From contig OZ247499.1 in the NCBI GenBank assembly GCA_965233625.1, positions 3,100,001 to 3,164,000 on the forward strand: a DNA stretch of 64,000 nucleotides. Reading direction: 5' to 3'. A program made the translations under genes and the position numbers. The notes below the pieces were generated by a model, which was not told the DNA's origin, searched no databases, and saw only the letters and a list, made by a program, of their open reading frames with translations. The DNA is from G965233625 sp965233625. GTDB lineage: Bacteria; Planctomycetota; Planctomycetia; Pirellulales; Pirellulaceae. Numbering within the stretch: position 1 is the stretch's first letter; each line of letters starts with the position of its first letter. Positions 44,257 through 53,202 of the stretch are shown here, piece after piece.

Positions 44257-45582
44257 ATGTCGCAAGCTACTGAGTTTGATCTCAAAGAAGTTGTTCTTTC
44301 GAACAGTTCCTTCGGACCGGGGGAAATTGATCAGATTTCGCAGACTGTCGCCGCCGATTTCGCCCAGTTTGCCGTATTGCGTGAAGCTGTTGGAGAGCTG
44401 GAGAGTGCGGGCGATCTGACGCCGGCCAGTTCAGTGCGTCTGGGCGTGTGCTACTTCCTGCTAGGCCGGTATCAGCGGGCGATTGAAACTCTCGGCAATG
44501 CCGATGGCGGCGCCCTGGCACACTATTACCTGGGCAAATCGCGTCTGGCTCTGAGTGAGCACGATGCGGCCATTGAGAACTACGAAGCCGCGAAGAAAGC
44601 CGGCTACGACGCCGATCAGTGCGCCCTGGCCATTGCCGAAACGCAGCGCTACGCTGGCGATATCGAAGCCGCCCAGAAGACGCTCGACAATCTCTTCGGC
44701 CCTGTCGAAGCTACTGCCGAATGCCTGTACCAGCGTGGCGCCACCGTCGCCGCCCAGGGCGACCGCCCGGAAGAAGTGATCGCATTCTACGAGCGCGCTG
44801 TTGAGGCGGACGGCACCCACAGCGGCGCCTTGTTCGGCCTGGCGGTTGAGAACGACCGTCGTGGCAATGACGAAGAAGCCCTCAGCCTTTACGAAAGCGC
44901 CGTGGGATCGTTCCCGGCCAATGTCGGCTCGCTGCTGAACCTGGGCCTGCTATACGAAGACCGCGAACAGTTCGAGCGCGCCCAGGTCTGCTACCAGCGC
45001 ATTCTGGACGTGTTCCCCGGCCACAAACGTGCGAGCCTGTTTCTGAAAGACGCCTCTGCGTCCAGCAACATGTTCTACGACGAAGAGGCTCAGAAACGGC
45101 ACGACCGCATGGCACAGGTGCTAAGCATCCCCGTGACCGATTTCGAGCTTTCTGTCCGCAGCCGCAACTGCCTGCAAAAGATGGGCGTCCGCACCCTCGG
45201 CGATCTGACCCGTACTTCCGAGCAGGAACTGCTGGCCAGCAAAAACTTCGGCGAGACCTCGCTGATCGAAATTCGCGACATGCTGACCGCCCGCGGTCTG
45301 GAACTGGGCCAGTTCTCGCACGAACGCCCGGAGCCAGAGCCAAGCTTCGACACCTCCAACATGTCGCCCGACGAAGCCGCGTTGCTGGAACAGCCGATTG
45401 GCTCGCTGGAGCTTTCCGTCCGTGCCCGTAAGTGCATGCAACGTCTGGCGATGAACACGCTGGGCGAACTGTGCCGCAAAAGCCCGGACGATCTGCTGGA
45501 GTGCAAAAACTTCGGCGTGACCAGCCTGAACGAAGTCCGCGAAAAGCTCGCTGCCATCGGCCTGAAGCTGCGTGGTGAGTAA
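44257..45582 (+). CDS. TPR protein with two C-terminal RNA polymerase alpha-CTD domains
   Basis: A 441-residue cytoplasmic protein. The ATG at 44257 (MSQATEFDLKEVV) is chosen because the promoter lies upstream and the longer frame overlaps it. Residues about 50-285 are tetratricopeptide-like repeats (GVCYFLLGRYQRAIETLGNA; LLNLGLLYEDREQFERAQVC). Residues about 290-355 and 380-441 are two copies of the alpha-subunit C-terminal domain (FELSVRSRNCLQKMGVRTLG with ASKNFGETSLIEIRDML; LELSVRARKCMQRLAMNTLG with ECKNFGVTSLNEVREKL). In RNA polymerase this fold binds UP-element DNA and activators. A role in transcription is inferred; the alpha-NTD is absent, so it is not RpoA. A strong terminator follows. 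Confidence 0.9.
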   Translation: MSQATEFDLKEVVLSNSSFGPGEIDQISQTVAADFAQFAVLREAVGELESAGDLTPASSVRLGVCYFLLGRYQRAIETLGNADGGALAHYYLGKSRLALSEHDAAIENYEAAKKAGYDADQCALAIAETQRYAGDIEAAQKTLDNLFGPVEATAECLYQRGATVAAQGDRPEEVIAFYERAVEADGTHSGALFGLAVENDRRGNDEEALSLYESAVGSFPANVGSLLNLGLLYEDREQFERAQVCYQRILDVFPGHKRASLFLKDASASSNMFYDEEAQKRHDRMAQVLSIPVTDFELSVRSRNCLQKMGVRTLGDLTRTSEQELLASKNFGETSLIEIRDMLTARGLELGQFSHERPEPEPSFDTSNMSPDEAALLEQPIGSLELSVRARKCMQRLAMNTLGELCRKSPDDLLECKNFGVTSLNEVREKLAAIGLKLRGE

Positions 45583-45623
45583 CGCACGGCTTTGCCGGGC
45601 ATAGACAGTCAAAAGCAATTCAA

Positions 45624-45653
45624 CGGCGCGATCTGCATCGCGCCGTTTTTTTT
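45624..45653 (+). terminator. Rho-independent terminator of TPR/alpha-CTD gene
   Basis: Perfect 9-bp stem CGGCGCGAT/ATCGCGCCG, 4-base loop CTGC and an eight-T run, 41 bp after the stop codon. Confidence 0.93.
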
Positions 45654-45773
45654 GCTCTGCCCGCAGGTAGAGAAATTGCACGATGCGGGCAGGGCTAGAT
45701 GGCTGCGATGTCGTGGGCTGCTTACAATAGCCGCGTTGCACAATCTGCCTGAAAGCCAGAACCGGGAAGGACG

Positions 45774-47609
45774 ATGAGCCAGGACTTCGATGCGTACTAC
45801 AAGTGGTTGGGCATTCCGCCAGCTCATCAGCCGCCGGACCACTACCGGCTGCTAGGCATTCAACCTTTTGAGGCGGATGCCGACGTTATTGAAGCTGCCG
45901 CCGACGGGCGCCTGGCGCATCTGCGAAGTTATCAAAGCGGTAAACATCAGGCGATCTGTCAGAAGCTGCTGAACGAAGTTTCCAACGCCCGCGTCTGCCT
46001 GCTTCACCCGCAGCAACGCGCGGCCTACGACACGCAGCTACGCGCCAGCCAGGCGCCGCCTGTCGCCAAGCCGGCCAGCAATAACCCGCGCAATGCAGAA
46101 CCGGCAATGCCCGCGATGCCCACGGCGCCACCACCCACCGCCCCGGTGCTGCCGCCGGTGCAGATGGAAGACGTCTTCGCCACGGCGCCAACGGTCGCCG
46201 CGCCTTTGCAGCGACCGCCGCAACTGGTCCACAGACGCCCGCGTAAGAAGACCATGTTGCCCATGATTCTGGCGATTACCGCGGGTGGTTTGAGCCTTGT
46301 GGTGGTGGCTGTGCTTCTGCTGGGAGGACTGCTCCTGGCTTCCCTGGGCTCGACTGAAACGATACCAGAAGCAGATGGCGTTGCTGCGATTCCCACCACC
46401 CCCGACAAGCCGCTGGCAGATACACCTGCGGGTAAAGTGGTGGACCTGATCGCCATCTCTGCGCCGGAAGTGCACGGTGAGAAAGGTCGCTGGCATAAAG
46501 TAGGAGACGCTTTGGTGGTCTCCAACCCGCATGACCAGAGTTTCTTTAGTCCGCCTTACAATCCGCCGGATGAATACGACCTTGAAGTTTCTTTCAGCCG
46601 CCTGGCGGAAGGTCCCACTCCGGCCAGCGACACGCACATCCGCATGCAACGTGGCAGCGAGTGTTACATCTTTGGCGTCCGCGCACTAAAAAGCGGCGGC
46701 ACAGCGCTGAGTTTCTGGGGCGACGGCGAGTTCGGATCGGCGCCGTTGGGCGTGAAGTTATCGCAGGGTTTTAAGACCAATGAAAGGCACACGTTGAAGT
46801 TCGCTCTGCGCGAAAGCGGGATCAACGTGTTTCTGGATCGCGAGCCGCTGTTCACCATCGACGACTACTCGATGCTACGCACCTCCAGCGAATCCACCGG
46901 GCTCGGCTCGTATCAGAACAGCACAAAATTTCACACGTTCATAGTGCGTGAATTGAGTAGTAATCAGAGCGCACCGGCAGAGCCTGAACAGCCGCGTGCG
47001 ATATCGCTGTTCAATGGCAAGGACCTGACGGGCTGGAAATTTATGACCATCGCGTATTCCAGGTCCGGGATCAACAACGCCTGGAAAGCTGACCTGCAAG
47101 GCAACCTGATTTGTAAGGGCGGTGACTTTAACGAGCTTGGCACTTACAAGACCTACCGTGACTTCAAACTCTCGTTGCAGTGGCGGTTTGGTGCTGGCCC
47201 GGTGTTTCCCAATGGCAGCGGCATCATTGTGCGGTCGCGTGGGATGGACGACAAGAATCACAACCCGCGTGGCATCGAGATTGATCTACGGCCCAACGAA
47301 AACCCGGACAAGTTTGTCGGAACCGGATGCCTCATTGCGTACGGAATAACAGCCAGGAATCACACCGGCGCTGCGAACGGCCAGGACCAGCGCCGGCTGG
47401 GCTGGTTACGCCGGCCCTTTCTCAAACGCGATGGGGAGTGGAACGATTGCACCATCACCTGCCAGGGCGGCAACCTCGTGGTAGAAATGAACGGCGAGGT
47501 CGTCAACCGCGCCTGGGATGTGGAAATGCCAGAAGGAAGCATCGTCCTCCGCAATCAAAAGGCAGCCGTTGAATTCCGCAACCTGGAAATCCTGGAACTC
47601 AACCCGTGA
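45774..47609 (+). CDS. J-domain-like / transmembrane / DUF1080 protein
   Basis: A 611-residue membrane protein preceded by GGAAGGAC. Residues 1-85 are a planctomycete J-domain-like module (YYKWLGIPPAHQPPDHYRLL to LLHPQQRAAYDTQL) without the HPD motif of DnaJ. A Pro/Ala-rich linker leads to a membrane helix at about 165-195 (LSLVVVAVLLLGGLLLASLG). The outside part holds two beta-sandwich domains of the DUF1080/3-keto-disaccharide hydrolase type (about 225-395 and 405-610; ISLFNGKDLTGWKF marks the second). By family knowledge the outer domains bind or cleave 3-keto sugars; the cytoplasmic J-like part may contact a chaperone. No kinase domain is present. Confidence 0.87.
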   Translation: MSQDFDAYYKWLGIPPAHQPPDHYRLLGIQPFEADADVIEAAADGRLAHLRSYQSGKHQAICQKLLNEVSNARVCLLHPQQRAAYDTQLRASQAPPVAKPASNNPRNAEPAMPAMPTAPPPTAPVLPPVQMEDVFATAPTVAAPLQRPPQLVHRRPRKKTMLPMILAITAGGLSLVVVAVLLLGGLLLASLGSTETIPEADGVAAIPTTPDKPLADTPAGKVVDLIAISAPEVHGEKGRWHKVGDALVVSNPHDQSFFSPPYNPPDEYDLEVSFSRLAEGPTPASDTHIRMQRGSECYIFGVRALKSGGTALSFWGDGEFGSAPLGVKLSQGFKTNERHTLKFALRESGINVFLDREPLFTIDDYSMLRTSSESTGLGSYQNSTKFHTFIVRELSSNQSAPAEPEQPRAISLFNGKDLTGWKFMTIAYSRSGINNAWKADLQGNLICKGGDFNELGTYKTYRDFKLSLQWRFGAGPVFPNGSGIIVRSRGMDDKNHNPRGIEIDLRPNENPDKFVGTGCLIAYGITARNHTGAANGQDQRRLGWLRRPFLKRDGEWNDCTITCQGGNLVVEMNGEVVNRAWDVEMPEGSIVLRNQKAAVEFRNLEILELNP

Positions 47610-47665
47610 TGAATTCTGTGAGAGCCCCAAATTGCACGAACGCCAGATGCCGCGGTGATTTCAAA

Positions 47666-50600
47666 CTAACCTCTACCGCGTCGCGCTGGTTGTGGCGCCT
47701 TGGGTTGTGGTGGTGCGGTGATGGGCTGGTAGTTGCCGGCGCCTAGCAGGTCGTCGATGCGGCGGCGCATTTCGTCGTTGATGACGACTCGTGAGCGGTG
47801 CGATTTCAGATAGACGCGGGCGCCGGATTCGAGACAGAGGACCAGTTGAATTTCGCCTTCGCCTGGATAGGCGCGGAGGATTTCGCGGACGCCCTTGAGT
47901 GCGTCGCGGCCATGTTTGATCTCGTCGATGCGGATCTTCAGCCCCTTGGTATACCGGCGGTCGAGATCGTCCAGCGGGATGAGTTCGTTGACGATCAGGT
48001 TCGCCTCGTCGCCGCCGCGGCGGTCGATGGAGCCACGCACCACGATGATCGCGTCTGGTTCAATCAGATGCCCGCTCACGGCGAAGCCATCCGGCCACTG
48101 GATGCAGCGGATGGCGCCGGCGACATCTTCCAGATCGAAGTTGACGTACTTCGAGGGTTTACCAGGTTTGGGGTTTTTGGTGTGGGCGAATTTAATCGCC
48201 GAGAGCATCCCGCCCAGGATCACTTCGTGACGATCCGGTACGTCGGGAATATCGGCCGTGGTGTGCGTGCAGAAGGTTTTCAGCTTCTGTTCGTATTCAG
48301 CCAGCGGGTGGCTGGTCAGATAGAAGCCCAGCACTTCTTTCTCATTAACCAGCAGTTCGCGTTCTTCCCATTCATCCATCACGGGCAGCGGAATAGTGGT
48401 GTCTTCGGCCGCGTCTTCTTCCTCATCGCCGCCGCCGAAAAGACTCTGCTGCCCGCTCTTGGCGTCGGCCAGCCGCGCGGCGCCAGCCTGAATGGCGCGT
48501 TCGACCACGGCCGCCAGTTGCGAGCGTTTGGCGCCGGTGAAATCAAACGCCCCGGCTTTGACCAACGTTTCAATCGCCGCGCGGTTACAGGCCGAGGGAT
48601 CAACGCGTTCGCAGAAGTCGAAGATATCCGTGAACGGTCCCCCCTTGGTCCGCGCCGCGACGATGGCTTCGGCTGCCGAACCGCCGCAACCTTTGATGGC
48701 TGACAGCGCGAAATAGATTTTGCCTTCGCCCACACTGAAGTCCACATCGGACGTGTTGACGTTGGGCACCGCCACTTCGATGTTCATCCGCTCGCAGTCT
48801 TCCAGGTGTTCGACCAGCGAGTCTTTGCGTTTGAAGTTGCGGCCCGGAATATCGCCCGTGAGCAACGCCGCCATGAATTCCAGCGGATAATGCGCTTTGA
48901 GATACGCCGTCTGAAAGGCGATCAGTGCATACGCCGTGCTGTGCGATTTGTTGAAACCATAGCCGGCGAATTTGACGATCATGTCCCAGAACGTCTGGGC
49001 GTCTTTCTTGGATAGGCCGTTCTTGACAGCGCCTTCCATAAACGCCGCGTAGTTCTGCTGGATCAGCGCTTCTTTCTTTTTGCTGATCGCCTTAATACAG
49101 GTGTACGCTTTTGCCAGCTCGATGCCGCCCAGGCGGTTGAGAATCCGCATCACCTGTTCCTGGTAAACCATCACACCGTTGGTTTCGGTGAGGATTTCTT
49201 CCAGGAAGGGGTGCAGATACTCGGCCTGCTGGCGGCCGTGTTTGACTGCCACATAGTCGTCCACCATGCCGCCTTCCAGCGGCCCCGGGCGGTACAACGC
49301 CGCGGTCGCAATGATGTCGGCAAAGCGGTCGGGCTTCATCCGCTGCAGCAGGTCGCGGATGCCGCCGCTTTCAAGCTGGAATACGCCTTTGGTTTCGCCG
49401 CGTTGCAGAAGCTCGTACGTTTCGCGGTCATCGATGGGGAATTTCAGCGGGTCGATCCGCTCGCCGGTGGTCTGTTCGATAATGTCGACGGTCTTGGTGA
49501 GGATCGTCAGGTTGCGCAGACCCAGGAAGTCCATCTTCAGAAGACCGGCGTCTTCCACATCGTTCATCGACCACTGCGTGATGATATCTTCTTTACCCGA
49601 CACGCGGCCCAGCGGCACGTATTCGGTCAGCGGCTGGTCGGCAATCACCACGGCGGCGGCGTGCGTGCCGACGTTGCGCGCCAGACCTTCAATCTTCTGG
49701 GCCAGGTCCAGCAGTTCACGCACATCGGGATCGGCCTCGTACGTGGCGCGGAGATCGTCGCTGGTCTCCAGGGCGCCGCTGAGTGAGATACCAAGCTGTT
49801 CCGGCACCATGCCGGTGACCTGATTCACACGCGCCAGCGGAATACCCAGCGCGCGGCCGACATCTTTAATCGCAGCCCGTGCGGCCAGCGTACCAAAGGT
49901 GCCAATCTGCGCGACGTTCGCCTCGCCGTATTTATCCTTCACATAGCGGATCACATCGGTGCGACGTTCTTTGCAGAAGTCGATATCGATATCCGGCGCC
50001 TCAAGACGGTTTTCGTCGAGAAAGCGTTCGAACAGCAGATCGTACTTGATCGGGCAGACGTGGCTCATATAAGTGGCGTAACACACGATGGCGCCCACAC
50101 CACTACCACGGGCCGTGGCCGGGATGCCCATCTTGCGGCCTTCGTGCACAAAGTCCCACACGATTAGGAAGTAGTTGGGAAAGCCCAGGCGGCTAATCAC
50201 GCCCAGTTCGCGGTTAAGGCGGTCCATCACCACCTGCGAAAGCTCTCCGCCGGGGCACATCTCTTCATCGCCTTCGTACCGCTCTTTCAGCCCTTTGATG
50301 CACAGTTCGCGTAGATAATCGTCGGCCGATTTATTGTCGGGGCATTTGAACGTCGGGAAGTACCGTTTGCCCAGTTCCAGGTCGATATCGACCGTGTCGG
50401 CAATTTCCTGGCTCCGCCCGACGGCGTCTTCCAGACCGGGGAAGCACTCGTACATCTGCTCCGGGCTACGTAGGTAGAACTCGCTGCCTTCCATCTTCAT
50501 GCGGTTGCGGTCAGTGCGGAATTTACCCGTGTTGATGCACAGCATCACGTCCTGGGCTTCCGCATCTTCCCGGTCCACATAGTGGCAATCGCTGGTGGCG

Positions 50601-51226
50601 ACCACCGGCAGGCCGACCTGCTTCGCAACATCTACCGCGCTTTCCAGCTGCATGCGCTGGATGTCCAGACCGTTGTTCATCACTTCCACGAAGTAACGAT
50701 CGCCGAACACTTTGTGGAACCAGCCGGCGGTCTCCTTCGCTTCGCGGAATTCGTCTTCCGCATCGCGGCCTTGCAGCACTTTGCGGCTGAACTCGCTCGA
50801 GAGGCAACCGCTGAGGCAGATGATGCCTTCGCTGTGTGCTTCCAGTACTTCCTTATCGATGCGCGGCTTGAAGTAGAAGCCCTCCAGCGATGCGATCGAG
50901 GCCAGCTTGATCAGGTTCTTAAACCCGGTGCGGTTCTGGGCGAGCAGCGTCAGGTGATAGTTTGACTCCTTCATACTGCCCGAAGATTTGTCGAACCGGC
51001 TGGCCGGGGCGATGTACGCCTCGTAGCCGATGATCGGGTTGATCTCTTCCTTTTTGCACTGCTTGTAGAACTGCAGGGCGCCGTGCAGGTTGCCATGATC
51101 GGTCAGCGCCAGCGCGTTCATGCCGTGCTCTTTGGCCCGGCCCACCAGTCGCGGAATACTGCTGGCGCCGTCGAGCAGCGAGTAGTGGCTGTGGCAATGC
51201 AGATGAACAAAGCTGCGATCAGACAT
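47666..51226 (-). CDS. dnaE: DNA polymerase III subunit alpha
   Basis: The replicative polymerase catalytic subunit, 1186 residues (E. coli has 1160). The N-terminal PHP domain starts HLHCHSHYSLLDGASSIPRL, with its histidines and LTDHGNLHG intact. The polymerase palm aspartates are in APDIDIDFCKERRTDVIRYV, and DFLGLRNLTIL supplies the third. The helix-hairpin-helix and OB-fold (about 990-1070) and the C-terminal domain follow, ending in a Pro/Arg-rich tail. The start ATG at 51226 has a GGAG upstream. It stands after a three-gene cluster, separated by a 24-bp inverted repeat. This is the single-copy DnaE1 type by length and motif order. Confidence 0.97.
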   Translation of the reverse strand: MSDRSFVHLHCHSHYSLLDGASSIPRLVGRAKEHGMNALALTDHGNLHGALQFYKQCKKEEINPIIGYEAYIAPASRFDKSSGSMKESNYHLTLLAQNRTGFKNLIKLASIASLEGFYFKPRIDKEVLEAHSEGIICLSGCLSSEFSRKVLQGRDAEDEFREAKETAGWFHKVFGDRYFVEVMNNGLDIQRMQLESAVDVAKQVGLPVVATSDCHYVDREDAEAQDVMLCINTGKFRTDRNRMKMEGSEFYLRSPEQMYECFPGLEDAVGRSQEIADTVDIDLELGKRYFPTFKCPDNKSADDYLRELCIKGLKERYEGDEEMCPGGELSQVVMDRLNRELGVISRLGFPNYFLIVWDFVHEGRKMGIPATARGSGVGAIVCYATYMSHVCPIKYDLLFERFLDENRLEAPDIDIDFCKERRTDVIRYVKDKYGEANVAQIGTFGTLAARAAIKDVGRALGIPLARVNQVTGMVPEQLGISLSGALETSDDLRATYEADPDVRELLDLAQKIEGLARNVGTHAAAVVIADQPLTEYVPLGRVSGKEDIITQWSMNDVEDAGLLKMDFLGLRNLTILTKTVDIIEQTTGERIDPLKFPIDDRETYELLQRGETKGVFQLESGGIRDLLQRMKPDRFADIIATAALYRPGPLEGGMVDDYVAVKHGRQQAEYLHPFLEEILTETNGVMVYQEQVMRILNRLGGIELAKAYTCIKAISKKKEALIQQNYAAFMEGAVKNGLSKKDAQTFWDMIVKFAGYGFNKSHSTAYALIAFQTAYLKAHYPLEFMAALLTGDIPGRNFKRKDSLVEHLEDCERMNIEVAVPNVNTSDVDFSVGEGKIYFALSAIKGCGGSAAEAIVAARTKGGPFTDIFDFCERVDPSACNRAAIETLVKAGAFDFTGAKRSQLAAVVERAIQAGAARLADAKSGQQSLFGGGDEEEDAAEDTTIPLPVMDEWEERELLVNEKEVLGFYLTSHPLAEYEQKLKTFCTHTTADIPDVPDRHEVILGGMLSAIKFAHTKNPKPGKPSKYVNFDLEDVAGAIRCIQWPDGFAVSGHLIEPDAIIVVRGSIDRRGGDEANLIVNELIPLDDLDRRYTKGLKIRIDEIKHGRDALKGVREILRAYPGEGEIQLVLCLESGARVYLKSHRSRVVINDEMRRRIDDLLGAGNYQPITAPPQPKAPQPARRGRG

Positions 51227-51278
51227 CGTATTCGCTCCATCGAACGGGAATCAAACTCGCCGCTAACCGTGGTGTCAG

Positions 51279-51353
51279 CCGTAGGTCAGGCGCCTGCCTG
51301 ACAACGCAACAGCCTCCACCTCAAACACCGTCAGGCAGGCGCCTGACCTACGG
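51279..51353. repeat. Long perfect inverted repeat (REP-like element)
   Basis: Two 24-base arms at 51279-51302 and 51330-51353 are exact reverse complements with a 27-base loop. Each arm itself contains the palindrome CAGGCGCCTG, so alternative foldings exist. It sits between the start of dnaE and the stop of the gene at 51446. No T-run follows on either strand, so a simple Rho-independent terminator is unlikely; a dispersed REP/BIME-like repeat is the best guess. Confidence 0.75.
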
Positions 51354-51445
51354 GGTCGAGTGCTAGCGGCGCCAGCATTTTACCAGATCGCCGCGTTGTT
51401 CCTGTAGCCCATTTTACACCTTCGCCCCGGTGCAAGGCTGCCCCG

Positions 51446-52429
51446 CTACCGGGGCCATACGACGTAACCTGCACAATCCGCCCACGGCGCCATATCTCTT
51501 TGCAGCGTATCGCATTGCGCCCGTGCAGCAGGAAGGCTGGTGGCGGAAATATTGCGAAACGCAACAACCGGCAGCGTTTGATTTCCGGCGAATTCGCCCG
51601 CGGCAGCGACGTCTTCGGCCTGCAAAAAGAACCCTTCCGCCCACGGAGCCGGTTCGTTGACAGGCTCTATCCATTGCAACAGAACCTGGTTGGGCGCCGC
51701 CCGCCGCAACGATTGCTCATCGACGGCCGGACTGTCTTTCACCGCGGCAAACGCCACAGCCGCGTGCTGGCTGACTTTGGCAAGTGTTTCCAGGGGTGTG
51801 GCGTCGTCGATCATCGCCAGCACAACCACGCCTTGTTCCGAGGCTGCTTCTAGCAGTGCGGCCGGAAACCTGCCGCCCGTGAAGTGAAGGCAGAGCGTCG
51901 CCTTTGCTTCGCGCCAGGCTTCCAGTTCATCGACCAAGGTCTGCTCGTCGCCCTCGTCATTAAATTCCGCCAGCGCAGATGCATCGGCGGCAACGCCGCG
52001 CAGCACCCACCGTTCACCGCTGAAGAAGAAACTGCTGCCCCGGACACCCGCCATCCGCAGACCAAGATTGGCCGTAATTTTCGCCTGCTCCTGGCCAGCT
52101 TCGTCGCAGACCGAGAGCACCACCCGGTAGCGCAAAGGAGACCGCGGCGACCAGTAACAAGGATCGGGCACCAGCGCCGTAAGGCCTGGAGCATCACCGG
52201 CAATTGCCGCTTCGGCTTCACCAACAAGGCTGAAAGGAGACGTTGTAGGCAGCGTGTGCGCGCGGCCTGAAAACGGGCCGGATACGTGGCCCCGCAAGGT
52301 CAGCCCTGTTGCAGCCGGGGCGCCTGGCTGCGAGTGAAGCCGGGCGTACAGCCTGGCAAGAGTCTCGTTCGACTCACCTTGAATCAGTTGGATGTTGTAC
52401 GACACAGAAGTTGATGCGGAGCAGGACAA
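51446..52429 (-). CDS. Protein of unknown function, glycosidase-like TIM-barrel fragment
   Basis: A 327-residue protein with a TTG start at 52429; a GTG eight codons later is also possible. The first 120 residues form a beta-rich domain (LTLRGHVSGPFSGRAHTLPT). Then FFFSGERWVLRGVAADASAL resembles the entry to a glycoside hydrolase family 2 barrel, followed by alternating helix/strand segments, but no catalytic Glu pair is clear. No signal peptide is present. It is the last of three minus-strand genes spaced 64 and 40 bp apart. The function is not recognised. Confidence 0.6.
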   Translation of the reverse strand: MSCSASTSVSYNIQLIQGESNETLARLYARLHSQPGAPAATGLTLRGHVSGPFSGRAHTLPTTSPFSLVGEAEAAIAGDAPGLTALVPDPCYWSPRSPLRYRVVLSVCDEAGQEQAKITANLGLRMAGVRGSSFFFSGERWVLRGVAADASALAEFNDEGDEQTLVDELEAWREAKATLCLHFTGGRFPAALLEAASEQGVVVLAMIDDATPLETLAKVSQHAAVAFAAVKDSPAVDEQSLRRAAPNQVLLQWIEPVNEPAPWAEGFFLQAEDVAAAGEFAGNQTLPVVAFRNISATSLPAARAQCDTLQRDMAPWADCAGYVVWPR

Positions 52430-52493
52430 ACGGGGCGAAGTTCACAGACTCCACCATATCACAAACCGTCCGCCAGCCAACGATACCGGCAGG

Positions 52494-53147
52494 CTATTCG
52501 CCCACAACACGCAGCGGTCTGGCGCCGTGTGTCAGCACCGTGTAGCTGCGTTCTGAAAGACGGGGTCTACGGACAAGAAACCGCGGCTTGCTCAGCCAGC
52601 CCGTTGCGGGCGAAGCTGTGTTGCGGTGCGTCGCTGTGCGATCACTGAGGACTTCCAGCCCGGCACGGTGCAGCTGGAAGCGGAGGAGCGAAGGCGTGAA
52701 GACATTGGCAACGCCCTGCGAAACCAGGTCGGCCGCAAACACGTCGAGCAGCGCGGTATCGCACACAGGCACTTCAATTGCCTGAAAGCTTCCCACACGG
52801 GCAAGCTCTTTAAGAAGCTGCGCCACACGTTCGAAATATTGCAGCTGCCGCGAAACGACAACGAGGTCAAAACTGTGGCGGTCGAAAGGCAGCCGCACGC
52901 CCGCAGCATCGGTTGTCAACGATTCCAGGGGGAAGCTTGTCACGCGATTGCAACCGGGCCATTTTTCCAGTTCCGCCGCGAGTTTCGCTTCACCGCTCTC
53001 AAGCACCAGGGCTTCCGCGAAACGCCACTGACCGCAGACGATCCGCAGATTTTCCATCTGCCGCTGGATGGGCCCGCTGCTGGAATCTTGGGGATGGATT
53101 GGCCCTGTTGTGGCCGCGCGATCGACGAGGTGTGCAGAGTTTGTCAT
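52494..53147 (-). CDS. Probable SAM-dependent methyltransferase-like protein
   Basis: A 217-residue protein from the ATG at 53147; a start at 53057 (MENLRIVCGQW) is also possible. The motif FDLVVVSRQLQYFERVAQLL is the strand-4/helix region of class I methyltransferases, and the spacing to the preceding acidic/hydrophobic segments fits, but the glycine-rich SAM loop is degenerate (RIVCGQWRFAEALVLESGE). It may be a divergent or inactive methyltransferase. It sits between a nucleotidyltransferase-like gene and a glycosidase-like gene. Confidence 0.5.
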   Translation of the reverse strand: MTNSAHLVDRAATTGPIHPQDSSSGPIQRQMENLRIVCGQWRFAEALVLESGEAKLAAELEKWPGCNRVTSFPLESLTTDAAGVRLPFDRHSFDLVVVSRQLQYFERVAQLLKELARVGSFQAIEVPVCDTALLDVFAADLVSQGVANVFTPSLLRFQLHRAGLEVLSDRTATHRNTASPATGWLSKPRFLVRRPRLSERSYTVLTHGARPLRVVGE

Positions 53148-53202
53148 GCAACCAGAATTCAAACTGCTTTGCGTGATGGGTGAAAACAGGAAACGGGCGG
53201 CG

